DNA from: a virus
IMG/VR virus record: IMGVR_UViG_3300015245_000016
Location: 1 to 44,873 of that record
Length of the DNA stretch: 44,873 bases
Reading direction: 5' to 3' (one strand)
Below the pieces are notes generated by a model. It was not told the origin of the DNA. It did not search any database and saw only the letters and a list, made by a program, of their open reading frames with translations. Below, piece after piece: positions 14,997-23,956 of this stretch (the first letter of the stretch is position 1; each line of letters starts with the position of its first letter). The translations under genes and the position numbers were made by a program.

Positions 14997-15353
14997 ATGA
15001 GCTTCCCAATCAAACCCATACTTGACCGAGTAATCGTTCAAGAAATTCCCATCGCAGACTATTATGAGCAGCCTGAAGGTTTCGAGATTGCTCTCGATAA
15101 CTCCAATATCAAAGAAGTATCTGACCGCGGCGTAGTTGTTGCTACCGGACAGTTCATGGTTGTCGGTGGCTTGCAGGTTGCAATTCCTGTCGAAATAGGC
15201 GATGTCGTTCGTTATGATGAGTTTAGCCGAACCGATCCAGTGTATTTGAACCCAGCACATAAGAACCGATCCGATCTTCCTAAGTACTATCAGATTCGCG
15301 TAGGTGACCTGAAAGGCATCGAGATCTCACCGGTGCAGGTTGCGAATGCGTGA
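14997..15353 (+). CDS. GroES-like co-chaperonin
   Basis: 118 aa. It aligns by eye to GroES: IKPILDRVIV (5-14, GroES IRPLHDRVIV), a mobile-loop region with a hydrophobic tripeptide in FEIAL (29-33, where GroES has IVL), SDRGVVVATG (42-51), VEIGDVVRY (65-73, GroES VKVGDIVIF) and YYQIRVGDLKGIE (97-109). GroES heptamers cap GroEL. Phage versions such as T4 gp31 reshape the folding chamber for the coat protein. The gene lies two genes after the coat gene, which fits that job. GGAGACATAGAGAC precedes the ATG. Confidence 0.85.
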   Translation: MSFPIKPILDRVIVQEIPIADYYEQPEGFEIALDNSNIKEVSDRGVVVATGQFMVVGGLQVAIPVEIGDVVRYDEFSRTDPVYLNPAHKNRSDLPKYYQIRVGDLKGIEISPVQVANA

Positions 15354-16044
15354 TTGCCCACAGTGGTTCCAGGATGAGCTGACAAATCTGGGAGGGGTGA
15401 ACCAATATGGTGACCCCCTCTTCAAGCTTGTATGGTCACCAGAGCTTCGCATGACCATCGGTGGTCGATTCCATGATGGCTTTGAGGGCTACCAGGAGAA
15501 GCCTCTAATCGGTGGAGAACCCTGCTGGGCTCTCATGATCTACGAACCTGCATCGATGTTCGGTTCACCGGACCGGTGGGAATGGGATTACAGAGATGAA
15601 GAGTCTGGATTACTCGACTGTGGTGGATTCCCGAAGTACGGACAATATCGTCTTCTTCAGAAGTTCCTTCACCGTGAACTCATCGAACAGCAAAAAGAGC
15701 GTCACTGGGTGGACAAGGACTTTGTGATGCGGAAAGAGATTCTTTCGACTCCGAAGATGGTTACATATAGGATGGAACCATGCGGTTTCATGCTGGATGT
15801 GATGCTCCCAATGATCAAAGCATGGAAAAAGCTTTCAAACTCTGCGAAGACTGCGGCAATCAAGCAGGAAGAGCAGTTGAGGGAAGAAGAATACCTCAAA
15901 ACCCTCAAGGATGTACATGATGGAGTTAGAGTACGTCGTGGTTCTCAGTTGGTAGCCAAACGAGCGGAACTGATTGAGAAAGGAATGAAGCAGGCTATGG
16001 CTATGGCTGCTAAATCTGGACTAGGGATGAGAATAGGAGATTGA
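15346..16044 (+). CDS. Hypothetical head/tail-region protein
   Basis: 232 aa, starting MRDCPQWFQDELTNLGGVNQ. ATG 15346 overlaps the co-chaperonin stop by eight bases; a TTG two codons upstream is possible. The N-terminal half is Trp-rich and globular. The C-terminal part (about 160-232) is a charged helical region (EEQLREEEYLKTL), probably coiled coil. Probably structural or assembly related. Family not recognised. Confidence 0.65.
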   Translation: MRDCPQWFQDELTNLGGVNQYGDPLFKLVWSPELRMTIGGRFHDGFEGYQEKPLIGGEPCWALMIYEPASMFGSPDRWEWDYRDEESGLLDCGGFPKYGQYRLLQKFLHRELIEQQKERHWVDKDFVMRKEILSTPKMVTYRMEPCGFMLDVMLPMIKAWKKLSNSAKTAAIKQEEQLREEEYLKTLKDVHDGVRVRRGSQLVAKRAELIEKGMKQAMAMAAKSGLGMRIGD

Positions 16045-16047
16045 GAC

Positions 16048-16917
16048 ATGGCAATTGCAGGGATTAGAAATCTCGGGTTTACAAATACGAAGACGCAAAA
16101 TGCGATGCGGGGTGCCAACCAGGAGAACTTCAACCCAATCGTGAATGGCCGGATGATTCGTCCAGCCTTGCGTCATATTTACCTCTATAGCGTCGCCAAA
16201 CGTGAGTTTGGCCCACTGCATCATCTTTTGTTCCCTCGCCTCATCCTTCGTGGATGCGCTCCAGGAGAGCGCTGGACGCGTTGCGCAGTCATTGCTGACC
16301 CGATCACCCAGGCAAGTCCCGACCAGGAACGTGGTGGGTCACGTATCGACGAGGAAGACGCATGGAGAGCTTCTATCGATCTGCTTTCTCCAAATAATCC
16401 AACAGATGACCCATATTTCAATAATGCCGGATCGCTTCCGTCTTATTTCTCGACAAGCACAAACTGCGATTACATCTCGCAGGGTGTATGGCCATCTTTG
16501 AATGCTGAACCGACTGAGGAAGAGATCTCACGCGCCGAGAAGGCACGGAATGACCGCTACCGGGCTATCACGCAGAAGGCAATTCAGCTCGAGTCGAAGT
16601 CAGTGAAGTCCTTGAATGAGTATCTTGAGACGACACCTGATGTTCATGCAGCGATGGACGTCCTTGGGTTGCAGGCTGGATGGCATAAGGCTCAGGAAGT
16701 TCGGATGGAATGTCCGAATTGCGGTGATACGATCAAATCTGGCATTGCATTCCATCAATCGAGCGCTGGGATTCTCTGCATCATTGATCCTGACCGTGCA
16801 CTGAAGGCTGGTGCGATCAATCGGGATAGATATAACGAACTGACGGGTTCAGACGTGGAGCCATCGGAAGTACGTCGTGGCCCCGGAAGACCCAGGCGGG
16901 TAGAAGACGCCATATAA
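16048..16917 (+). CDS. Hypothetical structural-region protein with C-x2-C motif
   Basis: 289 aa. Residues near 219-240 contain MECPNCGDTIKSGIAFHQSS followed by a further Cys, a partial zinc-ribbon pattern, and the C-terminus is basic (RRGPGRPRR, an AT-hook-like GRP core). GGAGATTGAGAC precedes the ATG. It sits between head and tail genes. Role unknown; DNA contact is possible from the GRPRR tail. Confidence 0.65.
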   Translation: MAIAGIRNLGFTNTKTQNAMRGANQENFNPIVNGRMIRPALRHIYLYSVAKREFGPLHHLLFPRLILRGCAPGERWTRCAVIADPITQASPDQERGGSRIDEEDAWRASIDLLSPNNPTDDPYFNNAGSLPSYFSTSTNCDYISQGVWPSLNAEPTEEEISRAEKARNDRYRAITQKAIQLESKSVKSLNEYLETTPDVHAAMDVLGLQAGWHKAQEVRMECPNCGDTIKSGIAFHQSSAGILCIIDPDRALKAGAINRDRYNELTGSDVEPSEVRRGPGRPRRVEDAI

Positions 16918-16924
16918 GCTTCAT

Positions 16925-16982
16925 GGGTGGCGTTCGCTGTTCCCTTGAGACATGTCTCCTCAAGCACAGTGGGACGCCGCCC
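16925..16982 (+). other. Nested hairpin between structural gene and endonuclease
   Basis: Outer stem GGGTGGCGTTC (16925-16935) with GGGACGCCGCCC (16971-16982), including two G-U pairs that form only in plus-strand RNA. Inner stem CTTGAG (16944-16949) with CTCAAG (16959-16964). A 12-bp palindrome GAGACATGTCTC (16947-16958) overlaps the inner stem. No T-run follows. It may limit endonuclease expression or stop transcription weakly. Confidence 0.5.
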
Positions 16983-17017
16983 TTGAAGAAAGCGAAGATG
17001 ATAAGATCATAGAATGA
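16952..17017 (+). CDS. Possible 21-aa acidic leader peptide
   Basis: ATG 16952 follows GAGAC, and the frame reads an acidic peptide starting MSPQAQWDAALEESEDDK. Its TGA overlaps the endonuclease ATG at 17014 (ATGA). It could be a translated leader coupling endonuclease expression, or the stump of a gene interrupted by the mobile element. The ATG is buried in the inner hairpin. Confidence 0.3.
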   Translation: MSPQAQWDAALEESEDDKIIE

Positions 17018-17514
17018 CCCGTCCAATAATAGTTCCTATTGGCCCATCAATCGCATATGTTGAATTGACACAAGGGCAATACTCCCTGATCGACTCCGAA
17101 GACGCTGAACGCGTTGGAATCCATAATTGGTTTGCGCACCGCAGGCACGGGGAATTCTATGCGGCCACGAATATTTATAGGCCAGGTGGTGGCCAAATCA
17201 CCGTAAGCCTCCATAATTTCATAACTTCATTCAAGATGGTGGATCACCGAAATAGGGTCACCCTAGACAATAGAAAGACGAATCTTAGAGAAGCAACTAT
17301 AGCGGAAAATAATCGAAATCATAAGAATTTGCCAAGAAAACATCCTTATAAGGGAATTAGACCCAACGGGAAGAAATGGGTATCTGTTATTTTCTTTGGA
17401 AAGCCTATCTACCTTGGAACATTCATTACTGCGGAAGATGCTGCAATAGCTTATGATAAAGCTGCGGTCGAATATCATGGCGAGTTCGCCAGTCTAAACT
17501 TTGGAGGTGTTTGA
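17014..17514 (+). CDS. HNH homing endonuclease with C-terminal AP2 domain (copy 2)
   Basis: 166 aa. HNH core 66-101 (SLHNFI, MVDHRN, LDNRKTNLREAT, ENNRN) with the family's LDN-R block intact, unlike copy 1. AP2 DNA-binding domain 111-163 (PYKGIRPNGKKWVSVI, then a AAIAYDKAAVEYHGEFA helix). It shares PIGPSIAYVELT with the copy at 829. It is wedged between two tail-region genes and its last bases carry the GGAGGT ribosome site of the next gene (TGATG overlap at 17512-17516), so the insertion keeps the downstream gene working. Confidence 0.9.
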   Translation: MTRPIIVPIGPSIAYVELTQGQYSLIDSEDAERVGIHNWFAHRRHGEFYAATNIYRPGGGQITVSLHNFITSFKMVDHRNRVTLDNRKTNLREATIAENNRNHKNLPRKHPYKGIRPNGKKWVSVIFFGKPIYLGTFITAEDAAIAYDKAAVEYHGEFASLNFGGV

Positions 17515-18344
17515 TGCAGGCAGCGGTGGGCGGAAATATTAGGTACCCGAGCCTGCAGAGTATCGCCGACTTATTTAGAGTTAAGATAAATGATACCGCT
17601 AATCGGACAACCGGCTCTGGTACTGGCACCGGTAATGATGCTGGCCTGATCATGCCGAATACCAACCCCGACCTACTTACACTTCTCGATTCAGCTATTC
17701 GTGAACTCTACTCGGATCTTCGCAATATCGGCGATCCCGAGCTGATCATCGATAATTACCTTCTTCTTGGCATCCCAGCACTCACTCAACCGAATCCAGC
17801 CGTTCAGGTGGCACTCTCCTATGCTGGGTACTTCAACGGCTTCACCTGGTCGAATACGTGGAAGCTTCCTTTTGAAGCACAGCGCATCCTGGCTGTCTGG
17901 GAGCGCCAATCCAATGTAGGCGAAAGCTTCTCCCCGATGCGTAATGCTGCCTTCGGCCTTCCTGGATGTATGCAAGGTCAGAGAATGGGGCAATGGGAGA
18001 TGCGCGAAGGGATTATGTGGATGCCTGGATGCTTGATGCAGACAGATCTACGTATCCGGTGCCGCATTGAATACCCATCTTTCCTGAATCCAGCTACCAT
18101 TAATTTCGCGTCAGCTTATGTACCAATCCTAGGTTGCGCCAACGCAGTTGCATCGAAGATGATGATCAACTATGCGATGCGGTTTTCGCCAGATCTGTAC
18201 GGGATGGCAGTGAGCGAAGAAGCACGGCAGATGGATAAGCTCAAATTGGAAGTTGTCAGAGCGATGCAATTGCAGGAGAATCAGAGAAGTGAGTTTGGCG
18301 GAGAAGCTGTCGATGACTTTGCCATATCTTGGGCTTGGCTATAA
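17514..18344 (+). CDS. Probable head-to-tail adaptor or tail tube protein
   Basis: 276 aa, starting MQAAVGGNIRYPSLQSIADL. ATG 17514 follows GGAGGTGTTTG; a TTG one codon upstream is possible. Size and order (after the coat region and before beta-rich tail proteins) match the tail-tubular or gp4-like adaptor of podoviruses, which extends the portal channel. Features include ELYSDLRNIGDP and a helical C-terminus. No diagnostic motif, so this is positional inference. Confidence 0.55.
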   Translation: MQAAVGGNIRYPSLQSIADLFRVKINDTANRTTGSGTGTGNDAGLIMPNTNPDLLTLLDSAIRELYSDLRNIGDPELIIDNYLLLGIPALTQPNPAVQVALSYAGYFNGFTWSNTWKLPFEAQRILAVWERQSNVGESFSPMRNAAFGLPGCMQGQRMGQWEMREGIMWMPGCLMQTDLRIRCRIEYPSFLNPATINFASAYVPILGCANAVASKMMINYAMRFSPDLYGMAVSEEARQMDKLKLEVVRAMQLQENQRSEFGGEAVDDFAISWAWL

Positions 18345-18398
18345 CCGTAGGGCGAGGAGCCTGAATAACCGTAACTTAGTCCGAGGAGGACTACTCAA

Positions 18399-19031
18399 AT
18401 GGCAGGAACAAATCTACTTATCGTCAATCCATACGACATGGCAGGCGTCGATACCACGACTCGTAGCACAATTGTGGAAGGATCGATTATCCCCGCCGCC
18501 GTCGCCAGTCCAGTAATCCTGATTACTTCGTGGTCGATTGCGGCCAATGTATTGACGTTTACAGCCAATAATTCCTTGACCGTGGGCGGCGGACAGTCTA
18601 TCAGCGTTTCCGGATTCCCGAGTGCTCTTTCCTTTCTGAATGGAAATTTCACTACTTCTTCCGCGACGGCAACAACGATTGTGGTTCCCTTGACTCACGC
18701 AAATGCATCGGGTCCCGATGATGGGTTGGCTGTCCTTGCTGCTACATATGTAATTGGCGGACTTCCGATTAGCTATGCATTCCTGAATTTGCAGGGTAAA
18801 TCGTCTCCGGTTGGGACAATTGGACCGCGAACATTACCGAAATGGATTGAAGTTCAGAGTGCAATCGGTGGTGGTACTGGAGCACTAGCTCCTCAGCCAA
18901 GTTATTTAGTAAATACATCTGTAGTTCCTAATCTTTTACGTATTTATTCTTCGGGCGCAGAAGCTGCTGTTGGAGTAATTGTTCCTGATGTCGTTGTTTT
19001 CCGCGCTGAATTTGTGAAAAACAACTACTAA
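18399..19031 (+). CDS. Beta-sandwich virion protein
   Basis: 210 aa. GAGGAGGACT precedes the ATG. Residues 40-110 read like an Ig-type module (ANVLTFTANNSLTVGGGQSI, then SVSGFPSALSFLNGNFTTSS and a Thr-rich strand). Similar modules occur in the proteins at 19041, 28760 and 29998. The C-terminal part is a second beta-rich domain. Likely a tail or surface component. Confidence 0.65.
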   Translation: MAGTNLLIVNPYDMAGVDTTTRSTIVEGSIIPAAVASPVILITSWSIAANVLTFTANNSLTVGGGQSISVSGFPSALSFLNGNFTTSSATATTIVVPLTHANASGPDDGLAVLAATYVIGGLPISYAFLNLQGKSSPVGTIGPRTLPKWIEVQSAIGGGTGALAPQPSYLVNTSVVPNLLRIYSSGAEAAVGVIVPDVVVFRAEFVKNNY

Positions 19032-19040
19032 GGGGAATCG

Positions 19041-22000
19041 ATGCACGGTACATCATCAGGCGCACCGATTGTTCTTTCATCCTTCGGCGGACTTACGACG
19101 CTGGCACCTTCGGAGACTCTTCCGGATGGTGCCAGTCCGCGCTGTTATGATGTCGACTTCCTTGCGCAGTCTGTATTCACTCGTAGCGGCCTGGTAAGCG
19201 TTTATCCTCCTGGGGCTCAATCGAGTACTGGTGCGCGCCTTGGCGGTGCCGCTGTGTCTTCTACGTGGCTAAATCCAACGAACATTCTATTGGCCGATGG
19301 GAATTATACGTCACGGACTCCGTTGACAGGCGTCAACCCGCTCAACGTGACACAATTCGGGTTCAATCTGCCAAGTTCAGACTTCATCACTGGCATCCAA
19401 GTACAGCTCACGGGGTTCTGCCCAGTAACATGTAATATCGTAGCTACGTTATTCTCGGGGGGCTTCCCACTTGGCGAAGTGCGGCAGATCGTACTTCCAG
19501 CCTCGAATGGGGTGATGACTCTCGGATCGTTGACTGATACTTGGGGAGTTACGCTTACACAGAGCCTTATCAACTCATCCGGTTTTGGGATTCAATTACA
19601 GGCATCCTCTGCGTTTACAAGCCAAACAGCATTCCTTGACTCCGCGACAGTCAATATCGGCATCATCGCAGGATCGGCAAATTATCAGTTCATTACGACG
19701 TTCACCGCGCAAAATGGAGATATCAAGAATCTATCACTCGATGCCATCGGTAACTTCTGGGTTGAAGATGTAACGAATAACCCCGGTGTACAGACTTTGG
19801 CTGTCTCCGGCATTGCAAATAACTCTTTTGCGGTTGGAGTCAACGGTCCGGATGTTGAGTATCTTGCCTTCAATGATGGCTTCGGCGGCTCAGATATGGG
19901 CCTACAATACACGAGTCGGTGGATCGATAAGATTACGCAGGTTGGTCCCGGTGCTGCGCCTACATTTACACCTATCGTAACTTCGGGAACAACGTATCCA
20001 ATCGTAAATATAACGCAACCAGCGGCCCATAGTCAGGGTTCATCTTATTTCCTCCAGTCTGGGGGGCCCGGATCAACTTCTCCTGGGAACGTAATCACGT
20101 TCTATTATCAAGATTCCACTCTCGGAGGCCAAGACCAGGATCTGGTCAATGCAATCAATTCAGGATTCGCGGTTTTTGCAAATGTCTCTTTTTCTGGAAC
20201 TCCTTCTCCATTTCCTCCGACAATTGTGCAGATATTGAGTGCTGGAATTGCAGCTCCTCCAGGACAGCCACGCAGCTTCTACTACTTCACATTCAATGTG
20301 AGTGCTATTGCATATACGTATTTCAAGGGATCAGGTAATCCGGGATATACGGCAAATTGGCAGAGAACGCTTGCTACTTTGACTACATCGGTACCTGTTC
20401 CAAGCGTTACTGTTGGATCGACAATTACTATTGCAGGAACATCTGTTGCTGGGTATGCCGGAGCCAAAATTGTAACTCAGACACCTAATTCGTCTAGCAT
20501 GGTAATTACTGGATCTATCGTGACGGGTGGGGTTGCTACATTTAATTATTCTGTTGTTGGAGGAACCACGGCTCCTGTAGTAGGACAACTCGTAACGATT
20601 ACCAATACGCTCAATGCAAATGGGCAATTGAATGTCACGGAAGCATCGATTACCGCAGCTTCTGGTGGACTTACGGGAACATTTTCTATCGAAGTATCTC
20701 TCCTCAATTTCGCATTCGCTCCAGAAGACGGTTTAGCAGAAACAGATGGTACTGTTTTCTGCTTTGAACCCAATGCAATATTGGGGACAAGCACCGGTGG
20801 AACTTTAGTATTTACTAATAAGGGATTGTTGATTGATCCTGGGACATATCAGGGTACGGTATTTTTCATCACTCGTAATGGGTACTATACTTCTCCCGCT
20901 CCTCCGGTGACATTTACCGTTACGGATGGTGCTGGAGGTATTCAGGTTTCCAATATACCAATTGGCCCTCCGAACGTGGTGATGCGCGGTATATCTCTTA
21001 CTGAAGCCGGTCAGCTTGGTGTTCCCGGGGCGAACTTCTTTACACTTCCAGCCCCGGTGGATTTCTACGTCTTGAATAAGAAATACACGGCGACATCCTT
21101 CTTTGTGCCTGACAATATTAGCTCCTCCTATAACCTATTCTTTACTGGAGCGATTCTTGATCGGGCGCAGGCTATCGATGTGTATGGATACAACCTGTTC
21201 AATCAGATCGAGATTGGCGATCCTGGCTGGATATGCAGTTACTCATCGCGTAACTTCTATGGATTGTGTCGGAATAAGGTCCAAAACTTCAATAATCTAA
21301 GCTTCGATGGAGGATATCTCTCTGCTGTCAATCCTCTTCCACTTGGATGGACTGTTCCTATGGGTGGTGGTCAGCCAGCGCAAACCCTGGTGATTTCTTC
21401 TAAATTCGGAAATTCCTATTACATCAAACAGTTCACCGGTGCGGCGCAGCCAACTGCAGGCCTGATTTCGCAAACGGCCTATCAGGACGCATACAAGACT
21501 GCGATCATCAATGCGAATACGTTCTATTCGGTTCGCGTAACTGCACGTATCCCATCTGGAATAACGGGTGCAAGTAATCTTGTGGTTTCTTTGACAGATG
21601 GTGGAGCAACAGTAGGAAGTTTCACTCTCCCGTTTTCATCGATGACTCCAGCCTATGCGACATTTACAGGAACTCTTCTTACTTCTGTATTCGCTACAGT
21701 TCCATCAGGATTGACTCTAAATATATATGCTGCATTCACTACATCGACTACGTTCGCAGATGTAGAAATTGACCGTATTGAGATCTTCGACACAAATATC
21801 CCGATTCTGACGACTACGGTATACGGTTCCTATTCTGGACTGCCTGAGCAAGTCGACGCGATCACTGGTAATGTGGTTTTCTCTTCAGAGAACTTCCAAC
21901 CCGTCAACGGTGCCGTTGTTATGTATGACACGTTCTATGCTCTGAAGGGTGATTTGAATGGGACTAGCCTCTATTCTCTTCAGGCATCAGGCAACCTAGA

Positions 22001-22958
22001 GCCTGCGCAGTGGCAGGAGCCTGAGGTTGCCCAGAAATCTGGCTCGATTGGGACATTGGCTTATGATTTCGGTGAACAGTGGATCGTAATGGCGAACCGA
22101 AACGGAATCTATCTCTTTGATGGCGGCCAACCTCATAAGATCACTCAGGAGATTTATCAGATATGGGATTCGATCAACTGGGACGCTGGGCAGACAATCT
22201 GGATAAAGAATGATGTTGTCCATCGTCGCCTATTCGTCGGAGTTCCGATGCCGACGCCAAACTTCTGGCTACCGAATGCACCGGTGAACGCAAATCCCCT
22301 GTCTCCTAATGTAATTCTGACACTGAACTATCAAGGACTTGACTCCGGTTCAGAGGTTCAGACGGGTATGCAGATGCATACAACGATGTTTGGAACCCTG
22401 GCATCGCTCGATATGCGTCGGAAGTGGACTATCTGGCAAATTCCTTCTCCTTATGGAGCGGTAGTCGAGGCATTCAATAGTTCCACCGGCGAACTCGACG
22501 ATTTCGTCTATTTCTGTAATGGTAAAGGGAACTCAAAGGTCTACCGTCTTGATAGCACGGCACCAGATGATGATGGAACCGTTATTGATTCTCTTTATAC
22601 GACGGCCGGGTTGGTTCAGCTTGCCACACGCGCACAAAACCCAGTTCTAGGATATGGACGTACTAGAATAGGCTACATGGTCGCATTTATTGAAAGTCTC
22701 GGCCTGATCAACGTTCGGTTCTATCCAAATCGTCTACTCGGTCCTGGGACTCCACCAGCGGGATACCTCACGTGGGATGTGCCTGGTGGATTTACTCCAG
22801 GAAACCCAGCATTGAATGATGTCGAAGCTCCCTTGAACTTCGCGGCGACACGTACATTCGTTGAGTTCAGAGAGAATGATGGTCAAGGATTCAAGCTGAA
22901 TAACCTGGCACTCCACATAAAGAAAGATATCTGGAATGCGCAGAGAGGAGCTAAATAA
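19041..22958 (+). CDS. Large beta-propeller tail protein
   Basis: 1305 aa, the largest gene. The N-terminus begins with a conserved-looking start (FGGLTTLAPSETLPDGASPR). The middle holds Ig-like modules (about 445-560, VTVGSTITIAGTSVAGY type) and a jelly-roll-like carbohydrate-binding region (about 760-915). The C-terminal third has propeller-like repeats (NRNGIYLFDGGQPHKITQEI, followed by RRLFVGVPMP). This layout resembles podoviral tail hub or tubular proteins of the gp10/gp12 type, which seal the tail and bind spikes. GGGGAATCG precedes the ATG. Confidence 0.6.
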   Translation: MHGTSSGAPIVLSSFGGLTTLAPSETLPDGASPRCYDVDFLAQSVFTRSGLVSVYPPGAQSSTGARLGGAAVSSTWLNPTNILLADGNYTSRTPLTGVNPLNVTQFGFNLPSSDFITGIQVQLTGFCPVTCNIVATLFSGGFPLGEVRQIVLPASNGVMTLGSLTDTWGVTLTQSLINSSGFGIQLQASSAFTSQTAFLDSATVNIGIIAGSANYQFITTFTAQNGDIKNLSLDAIGNFWVEDVTNNPGVQTLAVSGIANNSFAVGVNGPDVEYLAFNDGFGGSDMGLQYTSRWIDKITQVGPGAAPTFTPIVTSGTTYPIVNITQPAAHSQGSSYFLQSGGPGSTSPGNVITFYYQDSTLGGQDQDLVNAINSGFAVFANVSFSGTPSPFPPTIVQILSAGIAAPPGQPRSFYYFTFNVSAIAYTYFKGSGNPGYTANWQRTLATLTTSVPVPSVTVGSTITIAGTSVAGYAGAKIVTQTPNSSSMVITGSIVTGGVATFNYSVVGGTTAPVVGQLVTITNTLNANGQLNVTEASITAASGGLTGTFSIEVSLLNFAFAPEDGLAETDGTVFCFEPNAILGTSTGGTLVFTNKGLLIDPGTYQGTVFFITRNGYYTSPAPPVTFTVTDGAGGIQVSNIPIGPPNVVMRGISLTEAGQLGVPGANFFTLPAPVDFYVLNKKYTATSFFVPDNISSSYNLFFTGAILDRAQAIDVYGYNLFNQIEIGDPGWICSYSSRNFYGLCRNKVQNFNNLSFDGGYLSAVNPLPLGWTVPMGGGQPAQTLVISSKFGNSYYIKQFTGAAQPTAGLISQTAYQDAYKTAIINANTFYSVRVTARIPSGITGASNLVVSLTDGGATVGSFTLPFSSMTPAYATFTGTLLTSVFATVPSGLTLNIYAAFTTSTTFADVEIDRIEIFDTNIPILTTTVYGSYSGLPEQVDAITGNVVFSSENFQPVNGAVVMYDTFYALKGDLNGTSLYSLQASGNLEPAQWQEPEVAQKSGSIGTLAYDFGEQWIVMANRNGIYLFDGGQPHKITQEIYQIWDSINWDAGQTIWIKNDVVHRRLFVGVPMPTPNFWLPNAPVNANPLSPNVILTLNYQGLDSGSEVQTGMQMHTTMFGTLASLDMRRKWTIWQIPSPYGAVVEAFNSSTGELDDFVYFCNGKGNSKVYRLDSTAPDDDGTVIDSLYTTAGLVQLATRAQNPVLGYGRTRIGYMVAFIESLGLINVRFYPNRLLGPGTPPAGYLTWDVPGGFTPGNPALNDVEAPLNFAATRTFVEFRENDGQGFKLNNLALHIKKDIWNAQRGAK

Positions 22959-23542
22959 TGGGGATCGGTGGAGATGATCTTCTAGCTGAAATCGAGAACA
23001 CCTATCCACGCCTTGGCGTTTACCTTCGGCATTATCTTATCCCGTCGATCCAGAAGACCGCGGAGAATGCTGCCGTCGATACAAATACTCAGATCTCTGC
23101 TCCTGCACCCCCTGAGACCGTACAGGTTACGACGGCTGGCGAGATGATGCAGGTTGTAGTCAATCATCAGTCGCCGATCACTAAAGGAGTTCACTACATC
23201 TATAGTGTGGCTACAAATCCTCAGTTTATTGGAGCACAGGTTGAAGTAAAACCGGCTACGCGTGCTCCGATTCACTTTACTTTGCCTGCCAAAAGTACAG
23301 TTCCAGACGATCCAGACCATCCAACAGCAAATAATCATCAATATTATGTTGCCGTCCAGACACAATATCCGGGATCTCCTCCTTCATCTCCTACATATTT
23401 AGGTGGCATATCTCCTGCTCCGGTAATGCTTACTCCTGCAACTCCTACTCGAATGGATATTCAGCCGGGTACGGGAACGGGAACAGCTACTAATGGTGCA
23501 CAGATTCTAGTAGGCTTAGGCAAGGCACAAGTACGCCTTTAG
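22958..23542 (+). CDS. Hypothetical virion-associated protein
   Basis: 194 aa, starting MGIGGDDLLAEIENTYPRLG. A short helical N-terminus is followed by a Pro/Thr-rich fibrous region (about 110-165). It overlaps the stop of the 1305-aa tail gene (TAATG). A tail-needle or fibre-attachment role is possible but unproven. Confidence 0.6.
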   Translation: MGIGGDDLLAEIENTYPRLGVYLRHYLIPSIQKTAENAAVDTNTQISAPAPPETVQVTTAGEMMQVVVNHQSPITKGVHYIYSVATNPQFIGAQVEVKPATRAPIHFTLPAKSTVPDDPDHPTANNHQYYVAVQTQYPGSPPSSPTYLGGISPAPVMLTPATPTRMDIQPGTGTGTATNGAQILVGLGKAQVRL

Positions 23543-23549
23543 GAGTTTT

Positions 23550-23906
23550 ATGGCTTTTTCGTATACTGGGACAGCAACTGTTTCTAGTGGGAATATAGGG
23601 ATTTTCCCCGATGGAACTTCTACAAGTGTAACTTTCGACGTTACTAAACAACCTTTCAACTTACCATTCGCAGCGGGAAACTGCCCATCTTCTGTTGTTG
23701 GGACAACCAGTTATTCTTTAGCTGCAAACCCTCCCGGAAGTCAGGCATATAAATATAACATCACATATTCTTATGACCCTCTAACTTTTGAAGTTACAAT
23801 TACATTCACCAAAGATTTAGGAAGTCTTTATGCATCTGAGCCAGATGCAATGCCTACAATATTGAATCCCGGTGTCAATATTAGTTTTCTTTATACGAGC
23901 CTTTAA
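23550..23906 (+). CDS. Small beta-rich protein
   Basis: 118 aa, starting MAFSYTGTATVSSGNIGIFP. Rich in Ser, Thr, Tyr and Gly with alternating strands. TAGGAG lies before the ATG. Last rightward gene before a strong terminator. Probably a virion surface or tail protein. Confidence 0.6.
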   Translation: MAFSYTGTATVSSGNIGIFPDGTSTSVTFDVTKQPFNLPFAAGNCPSSVVGTTSYSLAANPPGSQAYKYNITYSYDPLTFEVTITFTKDLGSLYASEPDAMPTILNPGVNISFLYTSL

Positions 23907-23925
23907 TTTTGTATTCCTCGGTTTG

Positions 23926-23956
23926 GCCCCTGTGATGAGTGCAGGGGCTTATTTTT
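23926..23956 (+). terminator. Intrinsic terminator ending the first late block
   Basis: Stem GCCCCTG (23926-23932) and CAGGGGC (23942-23948) with a 9-base loop, followed by TTATTTTTG. It stops rightward transcription before the leftward moron gene, so the second structural block needs its own promoter. Confidence 0.85.
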
